Shown here in pieces: positions 63,404 through 64,000 of a stretch of DNA of 64,000 nucleotides. Location: assembly GCF_946886695.1 (NCBI RefSeq), contig NZ_CAMPJD010000018.1:4001-68000 (forward strand). Direction: 5' to 3'. The stretch comes from an uncultured Pseudoxanthomonas sp. GTDB taxonomy: Bacteria > Pseudomonadota > Gammaproteobacteria > Xanthomonadales > Xanthomonadaceae. A program made the translations under genes and the position numbers. Every line of letters begins with the position of its first letter. Position 1 is the stretch's first letter. The notes under the pieces are model-generated. The model made no database searches and was not told the origin of the DNA. It saw only the letters and a list, made by a program, of their open reading frames with translations.

Positions 63404-64000
63404 CTAGCCCTGCTTCACCGCATGCCCGCCGAACTCGTTGCGCATCGCCGCCAGCAGCTTGTCGGCGTAGGAATCGTCGTCGCGCGAGCGCAGGCGTTCC
63501 AGCAGCGACAGCGTGATCACCGGCGCGGAGACATTGAGGTCGATGGCCTCGGCCACGGTCCAGCGGCCTTCGCCCGAATCGGCCACGTAAGGCGCGATGC
63601 CCTGCATCTCCGGATTCTTCTTCAGCGCATCGGCGGTCAGGTCCAGCAGCCACGAGCGCACCACGCTGCCATCGCGCCATATGTCGGCCAGCGCCCCCAG
63701 GTCGAACGCCATCTCCTGCTTTTTCTTCAGGATGGCGAAGCCCTCGGCGTACGCCTGCATCATTCCGTATTCGATGCCGTTGTGGACCATCTTGGCGAAG
63801 TGGCCCGCACCGCTCGGACCCACCCGGCCCCAGCCGCTGTCCGGCGCGGGCGCCAGCGTGGCGAACACGGCGCGCAACTGCTCCACCGCGCCGGCGTCGC
63901 CGCCGATCATCAGGCTGTAGCCTTCCGCCAGACCCCACACGCCACCGCTCGTGCCGCAGTCGAGATAGTGGATGCCGGCATCGCCCAGTTGTGCGGCACG
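63404..64000 (-). CDS. gnd: 6-phosphogluconate dehydrogenase, decarboxylating (5' end outside window)
   Basis: The C-terminal 198 residues of a 6PGDH of the short, YqeC/GndA type: GIHYLDCGTSGGVWG, YSLMIGGD, the catalytic MVHNGIEYGMMQAYAEGF and SGEGRWTVAEAIDL. The coding frame runs off the right edge, so the N-terminal NAD(P) domain is missing here. The enzyme converts 6-phosphogluconate to ribulose 5-phosphate, feeding RpiA. The short type is often NAD-specific, but that cannot be checked from this part. Confidence 0.93.
   Translation of the reverse strand, partial: RAAQLGDAGIHYLDCGTSGGVWGLAEGYSLMIGGDAGAVEQLRAVFATLAPAPDSGWGRVGPSGAGHFAKMVHNGIEYGMMQAYAEGFAILKKKQEMAFDLGALADIWRDGSVVRSWLLDLTADALKKNPEMQGIAPYVADSGEGRWTVAEAIDLNVSAPVITLSLLERLRSRDDDSYADKLLAAMRNEFGGHAVKQG

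Overview
This 64 kb window is dense, GC-rich (roughly two-thirds G+C, judged by eye) bacterial chromosome from the gammaproteobacterial family Xanthomonadaceae (Lysobacteraceae), most likely Pseudoxanthomonas, Stenotrophomonas or a close relative. Reasons: the pepP-ygfB / zapA-6S RNA-ygfA-rpiA block, PPi-dependent phosphofructokinase near a membrane pyrophosphatase, the DUF3247 and DUF1631 genes, and paired intergenic palindromes of the type common in this family. There is no rRNA, tRNA, CRISPR array, prophage or insertion sequence. The genus is an inference; the family is well supported. Both ends cut genes: hemW at the left and a 6-phosphogluconate dehydrogenase gene at the right.

Layout. 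1-7.8 kb: hemW, DUF1631 and PilZ genes, pepQ, then a run of tightly packed small genes (zinc ribbons, MAPEG, YCII, GFA). 7.9-16.2 kb: a Sel1-like secreted protein, pepP and ygfB on the minus strand, a PAS/GGDEF/EAL signalling protein, a small coiled-coil protein with zapA, the 6S RNA gene, ygfA, an EVE protein and rpiA. 16.2-26.6 kb: an HTH regulator divergent from an unknown gene, DUF192 lipoprotein, SirB1-like protein, rubredoxin, thiE, hemL, a HAD phosphatase, a secreted DJ-1 protein joined to a two-component system, and argD. 26.7-36.6 kb: a voltage-gated-type channel, small catabolic or detoxifying enzymes, a RIO-like kinase, a DedA/PAP2/LssY fusion, a LON-domain protein, mpl and a GH5 glycosidase. 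36.7-43.6 kb: adk, PPi-dependent pfp, small genes and an H+-pyrophosphatase carrying an OmpA-like tail. 43.8-53.2 kb: a LysR regulator and a MexEF-OprN-like RND efflux operon with short-chain dehydrogenases. 53.3-64 kb: a PagL-like lipid A deacylase, lipocalin, BON protein, a SoxR regulator divergent from an FMN reductase, an ABC exporter, a PQQ-type sugar dehydrogenase and small conserved genes.

Themes. A pyrophosphate-based energy module lies at 36.7-42.9 kb (adk, pfp, hppA). A redox and drug-stress theme links soxR, its near-perfect operator at 57.5 kb, and a weaker similar element in front of the RND operon at 46.5 kb, which suggests but does not prove a shared SoxR regulon. Several genes (30692, 14292, 13328) have a -10 hexamer 6-7 bases before their start codon and are probably translated from leaderless mRNAs. 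Paired inverted repeats of three families sit between genes, mostly between convergent ones. Start codons were chosen from ribosome-binding sites, overlaps, promoters and expected N-termini; all functions are from reading the sequence, with no database search.
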